Origin: Luteolibacter rhizosphaerae
Lineage (GTDB): Bacteria; Verrucomicrobiota; Verrucomicrobiia; Verrucomicrobiales; Akkermansiaceae
Reading direction: 5' to 3'
Length of the DNA stretch: 64,000 nt
NCBI RefSeq assembly: GCF_025950095.1
Contig: NZ_JAPDDR010000006.1
Coordinates: 186,001-250,000 of the forward strand
Shown here one piece after another: positions 41,905 through 52,245 of this stretch; position 1 is the first letter of the stretch, and each line of letters opens with the position of its first letter. The translations under genes and the position numbers were made by a program. The notes under the pieces are model-generated. The model made no database searches and was not told where the DNA came from. It saw only the letters and a program-made list of their open reading frames with translations.

Positions 41905-44900
41905 ATGAAGAATCCTCAAGTTAGCCGAGCCAATCATTCTCCGCGCCCCGCCATCAGGGCAGGAGCGGGCGCCGCGCGGTCGGGTTTTCCGCGCGGTGCC
42001 CGGCTCTTTCAACGTGGCTTCGCTTTGATCATCACACTGTCCTTGATGGTGTTGATCACGTTGCTCTCCGTGGGCCTGCTCGGGCTCTCGTCGGTCTCGC
42101 TGCGGACCGGATCGCGCGATGACGCAGCGGCCCGCGCGAGGGCGAATGCGCGGATGTCGCTGGCCTTGGCGCTGGGGAATCTGCAGCGGCAGGCCGGGCT
42201 GGACACCCGCGTGACCGCACGTGCCGACATCCTCGACGATGGCAATCCGCCGGTGCTCGGCGTCTGGAAGAGCTGGGAGGGTGCGGACCATGACAACCAG
42301 GGACGCCCGATCTCGCCGGGCAATTATGAGTCGGCGAAGGAAGGCCGTTTCCAAGCATGGATGATCTCCGGAAACCAGGAGACGCTGCCGGATACCTCCG
42401 CGCGCAAGGGTAGTGTGGCACTGGTCGGCCCGGAAACCGTGGGCAGCGGATCGGGGCGCTCGGACTATGAGATTCACCTGGAGCCGGTGGAGATCGACGA
42501 AGGCATGAACGACGGTGCCATCGCATGGTGGATTGGCGGCGAGAACCAGAAGGCGCGTCTGCCCAAGCCATTCCGGCCGGAGAACGACAGCGCGGCGGGT
42601 TGGTCGGCGCTGGCCAAGTCGCACTCGATTGCGGATCCCAAGATGTTCCGGATGGAGAGCCTGATCAGCGAGCCGACCCTCGCGAACAAGGTAGTGACGC
42701 ATCAGCTGGGCGACTTCGTGGGGGAGAAGCAGGACCTCGCGGTCTCGAAGGAGTTCTTCCACGATCTGTCCACTTCCTCGGTGGGCCTGCTGACCAACAC
42801 GGCGACCGGCGGCTGGCGCAAGGACTTCTCGTTGCTGACGGAGAACTGGAGCTCGGTGGCGAACTCGAACCTGCCCTTCTTCCGTCAGAAGCCGGATCGG
42901 GACATCATGTTCACGAAGCCGACGGGCAGCAATGCCTACCCGGCGAAGTCGATGCTGTATCCTTGGTCCAGCTATCGGGGTAGCAATCAGATCCCGATCT
43001 ATCGCCACGGGGCGGTGAGCTCGTGGGAGAATCTCAAGGATTGGGCCACGGCTTACAAGCGGATCACTGCCACATCGAGCGGGCGGAACCGTATCGCCGC
43101 GAGCTCCTTCGCGATCGACGGGGATGCTTACAACTTCATCCACAAGGTACGGGTTCTGCCAGTGGTGGCACGGGTGCAGTGGGTCTTCTCCCACTACGCA
43201 GGCCCGCCGACCGGGATGACGCCGGCGCCTCCGGCCGGCTATGTGCAGCCTCGTCTGCTGCTGACTCCGGTAATCACCCTGTGGAACCCGTATAGCGTCG
43301 AGGTCCAAGGGCCGGCGGTGACCTTCACCCTGAACAAGCCGATCCCTGCGGCGCTGCGCTACACGGTCAACGGGACGACGGGCGCGACTTACAACAGCCT
43401 TTTCGCGGGCAGCACGAACAATCAGCCGCCGATGAGCACGGCGACGCAGATGCGCTACCAGATCGCATCGCCCGGTTCCTTCAAGCCGGGGGAAACCCGG
43501 ATCTTCAGCCCGGGCAGCAACTCGTATCAGGCGGCGGACGCGGTGCTGCCGCTGCAGGCCGGCTATCGCGGCAACAAGGGCGGGCACTATGTGCCTCTCG
43601 TGGACGGTGCAGGGAAGCCGATCGCGGTTTCGCCGGGATCGACGATCAAGGCGGACGCGAAGTTCGACACGACTTATGATGATAGCGTGGACGGGCGGAT
43701 CTCGCTCGGGGTGGGGATCTTCATGGACATGTTCGTGAACGGTTCGACCTCGCCGCACTTGGCCTACCGGATGACCTACACGCCGCAGATGGCATCGGTG
43801 GTGTATCCCGCGCTGCCGAACCTGGCTTCGGGCTCCCTTAGCACCGCGGCGAGCAACCCGGTGCCTTTCATGTCCGCGATCTTCGGTGCGCGCATGGCGA
43901 GCCGCACGCACATTCCGGCGAAGGGTTTTGTGCAGTCGAGTCCGCTGGTGAACTACACGGCGATGGGTACGAAGGACATCGTGGAAGACACGATCCGTCG
44001 CCACTATCTCGGCACGCGCCATCCGGTGAATTCGCCGTTCGACTATAGCTTCGTGGAGCACTCCGCGGGTGGTGACAGCTACTTGCCGAATGCGAGCAAT
44101 ACCTCGCAGCGCGGCTACATCGTGACCGGCTTCCTGGCAGGCGACGGGCTTTCGCGCTGCGTGATCGCAGACATCCCGGTGCGTCCGGTGCAGTCCTTGT
44201 GCGAGTTGCAGGGTTGGGACATGCGCTACGAGAATCCGGTGCCGCCGTTCGCCTTCAACCTGATCGGGAACAGCGATGCCTCGCCGCTGGTACCCGCCAG
44301 TGCGGTGGTCGATCCTTCCAACGCGAGCCTGGGTGACAACTTGCAGCACGATGATTCCTACTGCGCGAACCACATCCTGTTCGATGATTGGTTTGTTTCG
44401 TCGATCGCCCCGAATCCCACGGCTTACGGGACCTCCGGGAAGAGCATGCAGCAGAACTATACCGACTTCGTGAGCGAGGGGCTGCCCTTGGGCAACCGTG
44501 CTTACCGGCCGATCGCGGAGGATGCCTTCTATGCCGCCGGCAAGACCGCGAATGCCACGGAGCTCTTCAACGATCATGTGAGAAGCTCGAATGCATGGAA
44601 GACGATTGCTTCGCGCCTGGAGGTGGAGGGGATGTTCAACGTCAACTCGACTTCAGTGGTCGCTTGGCAGGCCCTTCTCGGCCATGCCCGGAAGCAGAAG
44701 GTCGCGCACATCCAGGAGTCGGGCACGGCATGGAGCGTGGATACCTCGGGAGACACCGATCACAATGTCAGCCGCTTCAGCATCGCGGGCGATGTGGAGG
44801 CGGGCAAGCCGGGTTCATCCGGAGCGTTTGCAGGTGCTTCCGAGTTCACCGGCTACCGGGTGCTGAGCGATGCCCAGATCGAGAATCTGGCGAAGGAGAT

Positions 44901-45435
44901 TGTGAATCAGGTCCGCGTCCGCGGCCCCTTCCTCTCGCTTTCCGAGTTCATCAACCGGCAGCTTTCCTCCGGCGATCTTGCGTTGGCCGGTGCGGTGCAA
45001 ACCGCATTGAACCGGATGGCGGAGAGCGGGGCGGGCAATCCTTACTCGGCGATCCAGAGCTTGTCGAAGGATGCACCGAGCTTGCCCGCGAATGCTTCCG
45101 AAGCGGAATACCGTTTCCCGGCTGCGGCAGCAGGGGAGAGTGCATTCGGCCTGCCCGGTTGGATCCGTCAGGCGGACCTGCTCCGTCCCATCGCGCCGAT
45201 CCTCTCGGCGCGGGACGATACCTTCGTGATCCGTGCGCACGGCGATGCGCGGGATGAAGACGGCAGGGTTCTGGCGCGTGCCGTGTGCGAGGCGGTGGTG
45301 AGCCGGACCCGGGATTTCGTCGATCCCTTGGACAATCCGGACATCACCACGCTGCCGACATCCCCGGTGAACAAGGTCTTCGGCCGCCGGTTCGAAATTA
45401 CAAGCTTCCGCTGGCTTAGTCCGTCGGAGATCTGA
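41905..45435 (+). CDS. Verru_Chthon cassette protein A-like, prepilin-type N-terminus
   Basis: 1176 residues. Residues about 37-67, RGFALIITLSLMVLITLLSV and following, form a hydrophobic helix like a type IV prepilin/pseudopilin start, preceded by a basic segment. The layout and ending fit the Verru_Chthon cassette protein A family (TIGR02600), secreted or surface proteins of Verrucomicrobia. Later regions (MSLALALGNLQRQAGLDTRV, NVNSTSVVAWQALL, GPFLSLSEFINRQ) match what I recall of that family. The usual B, C and D partners are not adjacent. It starts after an A/C-rich leader (ACCCAAACCCAAACA). Confidence 0.75.
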   Translation: MKNPQVSRANHSPRPAIRAGAGAARSGFPRGARLFQRGFALIITLSLMVLITLLSVGLLGLSSVSLRTGSRDDAAARARANARMSLALALGNLQRQAGLDTRVTARADILDDGNPPVLGVWKSWEGADHDNQGRPISPGNYESAKEGRFQAWMISGNQETLPDTSARKGSVALVGPETVGSGSGRSDYEIHLEPVEIDEGMNDGAIAWWIGGENQKARLPKPFRPENDSAAGWSALAKSHSIADPKMFRMESLISEPTLANKVVTHQLGDFVGEKQDLAVSKEFFHDLSTSSVGLLTNTATGGWRKDFSLLTENWSSVANSNLPFFRQKPDRDIMFTKPTGSNAYPAKSMLYPWSSYRGSNQIPIYRHGAVSSWENLKDWATAYKRITATSSGRNRIAASSFAIDGDAYNFIHKVRVLPVVARVQWVFSHYAGPPTGMTPAPPAGYVQPRLLLTPVITLWNPYSVEVQGPAVTFTLNKPIPAALRYTVNGTTGATYNSLFAGSTNNQPPMSTATQMRYQIASPGSFKPGETRIFSPGSNSYQAADAVLPLQAGYRGNKGGHYVPLVDGAGKPIAVSPGSTIKADAKFDTTYDDSVDGRISLGVGIFMDMFVNGSTSPHLAYRMTYTPQMASVVYPALPNLASGSLSTAASNPVPFMSAIFGARMASRTHIPAKGFVQSSPLVNYTAMGTKDIVEDTIRRHYLGTRHPVNSPFDYSFVEHSAGGDSYLPNASNTSQRGYIVTGFLAGDGLSRCVIADIPVRPVQSLCELQGWDMRYENPVPPFAFNLIGNSDASPLVPASAVVDPSNASLGDNLQHDDSYCANHILFDDWFVSSIAPNPTAYGTSGKSMQQNYTDFVSEGLPLGNRAYRPIAEDAFYAAGKTANATELFNDHVRSSNAWKTIASRLEVEGMFNVNSTSVVAWQALLGHARKQKVAHIQESGTAWSVDTSGDTDHNVSRFSIAGDVEAGKPGSSGAFAGASEFTGYRVLSDAQIENLAKEIVNQVRVRGPFLSLSEFINRQLSSGDLALAGAVQTALNRMAESGAGNPYSAIQSLSKDAPSLPANASEAEYRFPAAAAGESAFGLPGWIRQADLLRPIAPILSARDDTFVIRAHGDARDEDGRVLARAVCEAVVSRTRDFVDPLDNPDITTLPTSPVNKVFGRRFEITSFRWLSPSEI

Positions 45436-45447
45436 CATGTTACCTTC

Positions 45448-46152
45448 ATGCGAGTGATTCTTCTGTTTTTGATCGGCCTCCTTCCTCTTGCATCCAACGC
45501 CCAGGATACCGCGCGGCGGACTTGCCGCCTGCTAATGCTAGGCGAGCGGGGAACCGTTCCCGAACCGCTCTACCTCCACGATGGCAAGACCGCCCGTCAG
45601 GTGGAGACGCCGCGCATGAATCTCTCGACGCCCTACGAGATGCCTGCGGGGGCGCTGACACTGCGCATGCTCACGGCACCTCCGGCGGAGGGCCAGCCGG
45701 TCAATCCGGCAGCTCCCTCGGCCGCAGTGGCAGAGGGCATCGGTTCCTTCTACCTCTTGGTCACTGCCGATCCCTCGAACAAGGTGACGCCGGTGCGCAT
45801 GCAGGTGATCGATGCCAGCGCCGATCGTTTCAAAGCAGGGCAGATGCTTTGGTACAACCTCACCGCAACCGATGTCGGTGGTGACGTGGGAACACAGAAG
45901 CTGGCGGTGAAGGCACGCTCGAAAGTGACCATCGATCCGCCTGCGACTGCTGCGGAGGACTACAACGTGAAGCTCTCCTACCGCGGTGCGAACAACACCG
46001 CCCAACCGATCTGCGAGACCCGCTGGCAGCATGATCCGCGGGCCCGCACCGTTCTGTTCGTCGTGAACGAACCCGGCGTTCCCATTCCCCGTATCTTCGC
46101 CTTTCCGGACAATCCTTCCGACGGGAAGCAAGCCGAGGGAAAGAATCCGTAA
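45448..46152 (+). CDS. Secreted hypothetical protein in the Verru_Chthon-like operon
   Basis: 234 residues, signal peptide about 1-18 (VILLFLIGLLPLASNAQ). Mature region predicted mostly beta (RRTCRLLMLGERG, GSFYLLVTADPSNK, DYNVKLSYRGA). No known domain recognised. It starts 12 bp after the preceding gene and 27 bp before the next, so it belongs to the same operon. Typical of conserved verrucomicrobial hypothetical proteins; its role is unknown. Confidence 0.6.
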   Translation: MRVILLFLIGLLPLASNAQDTARRTCRLLMLGERGTVPEPLYLHDGKTARQVETPRMNLSTPYEMPAGALTLRMLTAPPAEGQPVNPAAPSAAVAEGIGSFYLLVTADPSNKVTPVRMQVIDASADRFKAGQMLWYNLTATDVGGDVGTQKLAVKARSKVTIDPPATAAEDYNVKLSYRGANNTAQPICETRWQHDPRARTVLFVVNEPGVPIPRIFAFPDNPSDGKQAEGKNP

Positions 46153-46179
46153 TGCTGTTCGTTCTGTTGCCACTATCAA

Positions 46180-49100
46180 ATGCACGCCCTCGTTCCACCT
46201 ATCGTCTCTTCTCTCCTCCTCGTTTCCGGCGCGGCCGTAGCCGGTGCGCAGGAGTGGAAACCTCTTTTCAATGGCAAGGATCTCTCCGGTTGGTCAGGTG
46301 ATACCCGGCTGTGGCGCGTCGAAGGCGACACGCTGGTGGGTGAAACCGATGACGGCGCCCGCAAGGTGGGTGCCAATACTTTCCTGATCTGGAAGGGCGG
46401 CGAGCCCGCGGACTTCGAGATCGAGTACAAGGCCCGCGTGACCGGACAGAACAACTCCGGGCTCCAGTACCGCAGCAAGGTGATGGATGCCGGGCAATGG
46501 AAGGTCGGCGGCTACCAGATGGATCTCCATCCCGATGCGAAGTACCTCGGCATGCTCTATGAAGAGCAAGGTCGCGGGATCGCGTGCGAGAGCGGGCAGA
46601 AGGTCGAGCTCGCCGCGACGCCGCAAGTCGTGGGCCAGTTCCAACGTCCGGCGACCACGCTTTCCGATTGGAACACCTACAAGGTGATCGCGGTGGGTGA
46701 TACGCTGCAGCACTTCGTCAATGGCAAGCAGATCGCCGAGATTCACGATACCGATGCCGCCCGCGCCGCGAAGAAGGGTGTGATCGCGCTGCAGCTTCAC
46801 GCCGGACCGGCGATGAAGGCGGAGTTCAAGGACATCCGCATCCGTGCCGCCGCTCCCGGCAAGAAGACGGCCGCTGCCGCCGCGAAGACGCCGGAGCCGA
46901 CGGTCAAGTGGATCTGGCAAAGCGACAAGCCGGGCAACGACCAGAAGGCCTTTTTCCGCCGTGAGTTTGAACTACCGCGCGACATCGTGTCCGCCACTGT
47001 CACGGTGAGCTGCGACAACTGGCAGCGGACCTGGGTGAATGGCAAGGATCTGGGCTGGACCAGCGAATGGGGCGTGCCAGCGAGCCACGATGTGGCCAAG
47101 CTGATCCGCCCGGGCGCGAGGAATGTGATCGCGGTGGAAGGCCGCAATCAGGATGGCAGTGCCGGCATGGCCCTGCGTTTCAGCGCCACGCTGAAGGACG
47201 GCCGGAAGATCTTCCTGGTGTCCGACGACAAGTGGCTGACGAGCTTGGAAGGTGCGCGCGGCTGGCAGGAGGAGCGCTTCACGGCGCGCAATTGGACACC
47301 TGCCGTCAGCGTGGGCACCATGGGTGGTCCGCCCTGGGGTGCGGTGATGGAGCCGGAAGGCAGCGACAACGGTGGAGCAACCGACATGAGCTCGGAGTTC
47401 ACCTTGGCCGATGGTTTCCGTGTCGAGCGCCTCTACAAGGTTCCCGGCGTGCAAGGTTCATGGGTCGCCATGACCATGGATGACAAAGGCCGCCTGCTAT
47501 GCTCCGACCAGTATGGAAAGATCTACCGCGTGGTGCCGCCGTCCGGGCCGGACGAGTCCACGGTTGTCACCCCGACCGCAATTCCCTTGAGCGGCGCGCA
47601 TGGCCTGCTCTGGCACAACGGAGTGCTCTACGTCACGGTGAACGAAGGCGGCGACAGTGCCGGTGTCTATCGCGTCACCGATACCGACCGCGACGGCGAG
47701 CCGGACAAGGCCGAGCAGCTTCTGGCCGTAAACGGTCGCGGCGAGCACGGACCGCACGGTCTGGTGCCCTCGCCCGATGGCAAGTGGCTCTACTTCGTCG
47801 CCGGTAACTTCACCGATCTTCCCGAGATGGATTCCTCCCTGCCGGCGAAGGTCTGGCAGGAAGACCAACTCCTGCCGCGCCGTCCGGATGCGAAGGGCCA
47901 CGCGCATGACCGCATGGCCCCCGGCGGCTGGGTTGCCCGGATGAACCTGGAAACTTCGAAGTGGCAGCTCTTCGCCATGGGCTTCCGGAACGCCTACGAC
48001 ATCGGCTTCAACTGGAAGGGCGATCTCTTCGCCTACGATTCGGACATGGAGTGGGACTTGGGCATGCCGTGGTATCGCCCGACCCGGATCTGCCATGTGG
48101 TTCCGGGTGCCGAGTTCGGCTGGCGCAACGGCAGCGGTGTCTGGCCCGACTACTATGAAGATAGTATGAGCTCCCAGATCGACATGGGTCCGGGATCTCC
48201 GACCGGAGTTCTTTCCGGAAAGGGCGCGAAATTCCCTGAGAAGTATCAGAAGGCCATCTACGCCTTCGACTGGACTTACGCCACCATCCACGCGATCCAC
48301 CTCACGCCGGACGGTGCTGGCTACAAGGCGGAGCGCGAAGACTTCGTGGCCGGCAGCGGTTTGCCCGTCACGGATGGCGTGATCGGCAAGGATGGCGCGA
48401 TGTATTTCCTGACCGGCGGCCGCCGCACGGCATCCTCGCTCTGGCGCGTGACCTACGATGGCAGCGAGTCCACCGCTCCCGTGACCTTCGAAGCCAAGCC
48501 GCTTGAACTGGCTGACAAGGCCGGGGCTTGGGAAGGCATGGGCGCGCCGGACCGCTTGACCCGCTATGAATCCCGCCTCGCGGTGGAAGCCGCGGGAGCC
48601 TCGGTCATCGCCAAGGAACTCGCCCGCGAGAGCGATCCGTGGCGCGTGATCCAAGGATCTCTGGCTCTCGCCCGCACCGGAACCTCCTCACAGCGCAAGC
48701 TGATCCTGGATACCTTGGGCGGGCTCGACTGGGCCAAGCTCGACAAGCAGCAGCAACTCAACTGGCTGCGCGCCGTTGGCCTTGTTTTTGCCCGTCACGG
48801 TCAGCCCTCCGATCCGGAGCGTTCCGCCGTGCTGGGCAAGATCGATTCGTCCTTCCCGGCGAATGATGCCGAGTTGAACCGCGAGCTGTGCCGGATGCTC
48901 GGCTATCTCCAAGCACCGGGCATCGTCGGCCGCACGCTGGCGCTGATGGATACCACCGGTCCCGCCCCGGCTCCGGATTGGCTGGCTGTCGCGAAGCGGA
49001 ACACCAACTACGGTGCCACCGTGGAGCGCATGGTCTCCAACTTGCCGCCCGCCCAGATCATCCATTACATCAACTGCCTGCGTGTGGTGAAGGGCCCTTG

Positions 49101-49779
49101 GCCCGAGGACGAGCGGAAGCGCTACTTCGCATGGTTCGACCGTCTGCTCGAGAAGAGCGGTGGTGAAAGCTATGCCGGATTCATCAAGGATCTCCGCAAC
49201 CAGGCGCTCGCCACCAGCACCTCGGAAGAGCGTGCATGGATCGAGAAGCTGTCTCCGGCGGTGATCCCGCATCCGCTGGCCAATCTGCCACCCGTAAAGG
49301 GCCCGGGCCGCGAGTGGACGATCAACGAGATCGAGAAGCTGGCGAACGAAGGCTTGGCCGGTCGTGACAAGGAGAACGGCCGCAAGATGTATCAGGCTTC
49401 GCTCTGCGCCGCCTGTCACCGTTTTGGTGGCGAGGGTGGCTCCGCCGGTCCGGACCTCACCGCGGTGGGCGGTCGCTTCAGTGTGCGCGATCTCGCGGAA
49501 GCGATCTTGGAACCGAGCAAGGTGGTGTCCGACCAATACGCCTTTGACACGATCATCAAGCACGACGGCTCACAGGTGGTCGGCAAGTTGATCGAGGAAA
49601 AGGATGAACACTGGATCGTTGCCACCAGTCCCTTCGACTTCAGCGCCACGATGGAAATCGAGCGCAACCAGATCAAGGACATCAAGCCCTCCCCGATCTC
49701 GCCGATGCCGGCGGCGTTGGTGAACCGGCTGAACCCGGATGAATTGAAAGACCTGCTGGCTTACCTGCTGGGTAAGTAA
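46180..49779 (+). CDS. DUF1080 / beta-propeller / PVC cytochrome c fusion protein
   Basis: 1199 residues, signal peptide to about AGA-QE (23). Domains: DUF1080 (3-keto-disaccharide hydrolase type, WKPLFNGKDLSGWSGD, about 25-225); a galactose-binding-like jelly roll (FFRREFELPRDI, about 245-395); a sorbosone-dehydrogenase-like beta propeller (GFRVERLYKVPGVQGSW, about 408-770); helical, HEAT-like stretch (about 790-1050); and a C-terminal PVC-type heme-binding region with C1076-A-A-C-H1080 in ASLCAACHRFGG. Such fusions are typical of Planctomycetes/Verrucomicrobia and act on sugars in the periplasm, passing electrons to heme. The substrate is unknown. Part of the 41905-53688 operon. Confidence 0.85.
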   Translation: MHALVPPIVSSLLLVSGAAVAGAQEWKPLFNGKDLSGWSGDTRLWRVEGDTLVGETDDGARKVGANTFLIWKGGEPADFEIEYKARVTGQNNSGLQYRSKVMDAGQWKVGGYQMDLHPDAKYLGMLYEEQGRGIACESGQKVELAATPQVVGQFQRPATTLSDWNTYKVIAVGDTLQHFVNGKQIAEIHDTDAARAAKKGVIALQLHAGPAMKAEFKDIRIRAAAPGKKTAAAAAKTPEPTVKWIWQSDKPGNDQKAFFRREFELPRDIVSATVTVSCDNWQRTWVNGKDLGWTSEWGVPASHDVAKLIRPGARNVIAVEGRNQDGSAGMALRFSATLKDGRKIFLVSDDKWLTSLEGARGWQEERFTARNWTPAVSVGTMGGPPWGAVMEPEGSDNGGATDMSSEFTLADGFRVERLYKVPGVQGSWVAMTMDDKGRLLCSDQYGKIYRVVPPSGPDESTVVTPTAIPLSGAHGLLWHNGVLYVTVNEGGDSAGVYRVTDTDRDGEPDKAEQLLAVNGRGEHGPHGLVPSPDGKWLYFVAGNFTDLPEMDSSLPAKVWQEDQLLPRRPDAKGHAHDRMAPGGWVARMNLETSKWQLFAMGFRNAYDIGFNWKGDLFAYDSDMEWDLGMPWYRPTRICHVVPGAEFGWRNGSGVWPDYYEDSMSSQIDMGPGSPTGVLSGKGAKFPEKYQKAIYAFDWTYATIHAIHLTPDGAGYKAEREDFVAGSGLPVTDGVIGKDGAMYFLTGGRRTASSLWRVTYDGSESTAPVTFEAKPLELADKAGAWEGMGAPDRLTRYESRLAVEAAGASVIAKELARESDPWRVIQGSLALARTGTSSQRKLILDTLGGLDWAKLDKQQQLNWLRAVGLVFARHGQPSDPERSAVLGKIDSSFPANDAELNRELCRMLGYLQAPGIVGRTLALMDTTGPAPAPDWLAVAKRNTNYGATVERMVSNLPPAQIIHYINCLRVVKGPWPEDERKRYFAWFDRLLEKSGGESYAGFIKDLRNQALATSTSEERAWIEKLSPAVIPHPLANLPPVKGPGREWTINEIEKLANEGLAGRDKENGRKMYQASLCAACHRFGGEGGSAGPDLTAVGGRFSVRDLAEAILEPSKVVSDQYAFDTIIKHDGSQVVGKLIEEKDEHWIVATSPFDFSATMEIERNQIKDIKPSPISPMPAALVNRLNPDELKDLLAYLLGK

Positions 49780-49799
49780 GACTGCGCCAGATTGATGCG

Positions 49800-52238
49800 A
49801 TGAAAGCGGTTGTGACAGGAGCGGCGGAAGCGCGTCCCCGGGTTCTCCGGGCCCGGACGCCTCTCCTTTCCATCCTCATGGCTACGGCCCCGCTCGCCGG
49901 GGCCGTGGACTTCGCCCACCAAGTGGTCCCGGTCCTGCGCGAGCACTGTGGCAAATGCCACATGGGCGATGCGAAGAAGGGCGGCTTCTCGATGAACACC
50001 CGCGAGGCTTTGCTCGCGGGATCGGAGAACGGAGCCGTCCTCGAGCCGGGCAAGGCCGGGGACAGCCTCTTCATTGAAGTCCTCGAGTCGGACGACAAGA
50101 GCGACCGCATGCCGCCGAAGGGGGCGCGCGTGCCGGAGGATCAGATCGATGTCCTGCGCGAGTGGATCGACGGCGGCTTGGCATGGGAGCCGGGCTTCAC
50201 CTTCGGGAAAGACGCCTACGAGCCACCGCTCAAGCCCCGCCGCCCGGAACTGCCCCCGGTCGTCGGCGGACGGAATCATCCCGTCGACCGGATCATCGAC
50301 GCCTATTTCCAGCAGAACAAGATCACCCGCCCCGGAGCTCTGGACGATGCCGCATTCATCCGCCGGTTGACCCTGGACCTCACCGGGCTACTGCCCGCGC
50401 CGGAGCAGGTGGATGCCTTCGTGGCGGACAAGTCGCCGGGCAAACGCGACCGCGCGATCACCGAGATCCTTTCACGCGACACGGACTACGCGGAACATTG
50501 GCTCAGCTTTTGGAACGATCTTCTGCGGAACGACTATCAGGGAACCGGCTACATCGATGGCGGTCGCAAGCAGATCACCAAGTGGCTCTACCAATCGCTC
50601 GTCACCAACAAACCCTACGACGTCTTCGCGAGGGAGCTGCTGGCGCCGCCGAATGACGAGTCGCGCGGATTCATCGACGGGATCCAATGGCGTGGCAGTG
50701 TGAATGCGAGCCAAACCCGTGAGGTCCAGTTCTCGCAATCCATCTCCCAGACTTTCCTAGGTCTGAACATGAAGTGCGCTTCCTGCCACGATAGCTTCGT
50801 GGACCGCTGGAAGCTGGACGAGGCCTACGGTCTCGCCGCGATCTATTCCCAGGCACCGATCGAGATTGCCCGTTGCGACAAGCCGACCGGACGCATGGCC
50901 AAGCCCGGCTGGATCTTCCCGGAACTCGGCGAGGTGGATGCGAATGCTCCGCAGCCCGAGCGGCTGAAGCAGCTCGCCAACCTGATGACGCATCCGGACA
51001 ACGGTCGCTTCACGCGCACGATCGTGAACCGTCTGTGGCACCGGCTCATGGGGCGCGGCATCGTGCACCCGGTGGATGCCATGGACACGCCGCCGTGGAG
51101 CGAGGATCTGCTCGACTATCTGGCCGTGCGTTTCGCCGAAGATGGCTACGATCTCAAGAAGGCCCTCGCGGTCATCGTTTCCTCCCAAGCTTATCAGGCG
51201 CAGAGCATCACCATAGCACAAGGCGACGACCCGGCGGTCTTCCGCGGCCCGCTGCCCAAGCGGATGAGTGCCGAGCAATTCGTGGATGCGGTCTGGATGC
51301 TGACGGGGACCGCACCTGACAAGACGGTCCCGGGAATCCCGCGTGAAGTTCCGGGCGGGGGAGGGGAACTGAATGCCAAGTGGGTCTGGTCCACGCCGTC
51401 AGCTTCCTCCGCGATGCCTGCGGGCGACATGATTTCGCTCGGCACCGAAGTTCTACTGGCGGCGGATCCGATTTCCGTGCGCGCCGTCTTCATCGCCGAC
51501 AACGAAGCGGACATCTTCGTGAACGGGAAGCTGGTGGCCTCCGAGAAGAATCCGCCGGAGGGACCACGGGCCCGGAGTGTGGATTTGACTAATTTCCGCA
51601 GCGGCAGGAACTCCCTGATCGTCGTCGTTCGCAACGGCGGTGAAGGTCCGAATCCCGCTGGCTTCATCTTCGAAGCCCACGCGTTGCTGGCGAATGGCAG
51701 CAAGACCGTGATCGCCACGGGCGACTCATGGAAGTGGACTTCCAGCCTGCCTGATTCGCAGGGCCGCTTCAGCAAGGCGCCGCGCGATTGGCAACCGGCT
51801 GCCGAGGCTGCCTCGGCAGGAGTGTGGGATCGCTTCGTCACCGGTCTTGCCGCCGGTCTGGATGGCGAAAGCGGAAGTCCGATGGTCCGTGCTTCGCTGG
51901 TAAACTCCGATCTCCTGATGCGTGCGCTGGGACGGCCCAACCGCGAGCAGATCGTGAGCATGCGCCCGGACAATATCACCACGCTCGAAGCGATCGACCT
52001 CGCCAATGGTGAGGTGCTTGCCGCCCTGCTCAAACAGGGGGCGGACGGTCTGGATCGCAAGGCGATGCCGCCCGAGAAGCTGGTCGATTCCGTTTACATG
52101 CGTGCCTTGGGTCGCCGGCCCACGGCTCCGGAGAAGCAGGTGCTGGTGAAGGACATGGGTGTCCGCCCGTCCCGCCAAGCGATCGAAGACCTGCTCTGGA
52201 TGGTGCTGCTGCTTCCCGAGTTCCAATTTGTCCGCTGA
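49800..52238 (+). CDS. DUF1549/DUF1553 cytochrome c protein
   Basis: 812 residues, signal peptide around 22-36. PSCyt1 heme motif C50-G-K-C-H54 near the N-terminus; DUF1549 (PSCyt2) with RRLTLDLTGLLPAP and a second heme motif C326-A-S-C-H330; DUF1553 (PSD1) with RTIVNRLWHRLMGRGIVHPV. A beta domain (about 500-680, VFIADNEADIFVNGKL) is inserted within the DUF1553 part. Family members are paired with DUF1501 proteins, and their function is unknown beyond multi-heme redox. It starts 20 bp after the previous gene. Confidence 0.88.
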   Translation: MKAVVTGAAEARPRVLRARTPLLSILMATAPLAGAVDFAHQVVPVLREHCGKCHMGDAKKGGFSMNTREALLAGSENGAVLEPGKAGDSLFIEVLESDDKSDRMPPKGARVPEDQIDVLREWIDGGLAWEPGFTFGKDAYEPPLKPRRPELPPVVGGRNHPVDRIIDAYFQQNKITRPGALDDAAFIRRLTLDLTGLLPAPEQVDAFVADKSPGKRDRAITEILSRDTDYAEHWLSFWNDLLRNDYQGTGYIDGGRKQITKWLYQSLVTNKPYDVFARELLAPPNDESRGFIDGIQWRGSVNASQTREVQFSQSISQTFLGLNMKCASCHDSFVDRWKLDEAYGLAAIYSQAPIEIARCDKPTGRMAKPGWIFPELGEVDANAPQPERLKQLANLMTHPDNGRFTRTIVNRLWHRLMGRGIVHPVDAMDTPPWSEDLLDYLAVRFAEDGYDLKKALAVIVSSQAYQAQSITIAQGDDPAVFRGPLPKRMSAEQFVDAVWMLTGTAPDKTVPGIPREVPGGGGELNAKWVWSTPSASSAMPAGDMISLGTEVLLAADPISVRAVFIADNEADIFVNGKLVASEKNPPEGPRARSVDLTNFRSGRNSLIVVVRNGGEGPNPAGFIFEAHALLANGSKTVIATGDSWKWTSSLPDSQGRFSKAPRDWQPAAEAASAGVWDRFVTGLAAGLDGESGSPMVRASLVNSDLLMRALGRPNREQIVSMRPDNITTLEAIDLANGEVLAALLKQGADGLDRKAMPPEKLVDSVYMRALGRRPTAPEKQVLVKDMGVRPSRQAIEDLLWMVLLLPEFQFVR

Positions 52239-52245
52239 TTCGGTC

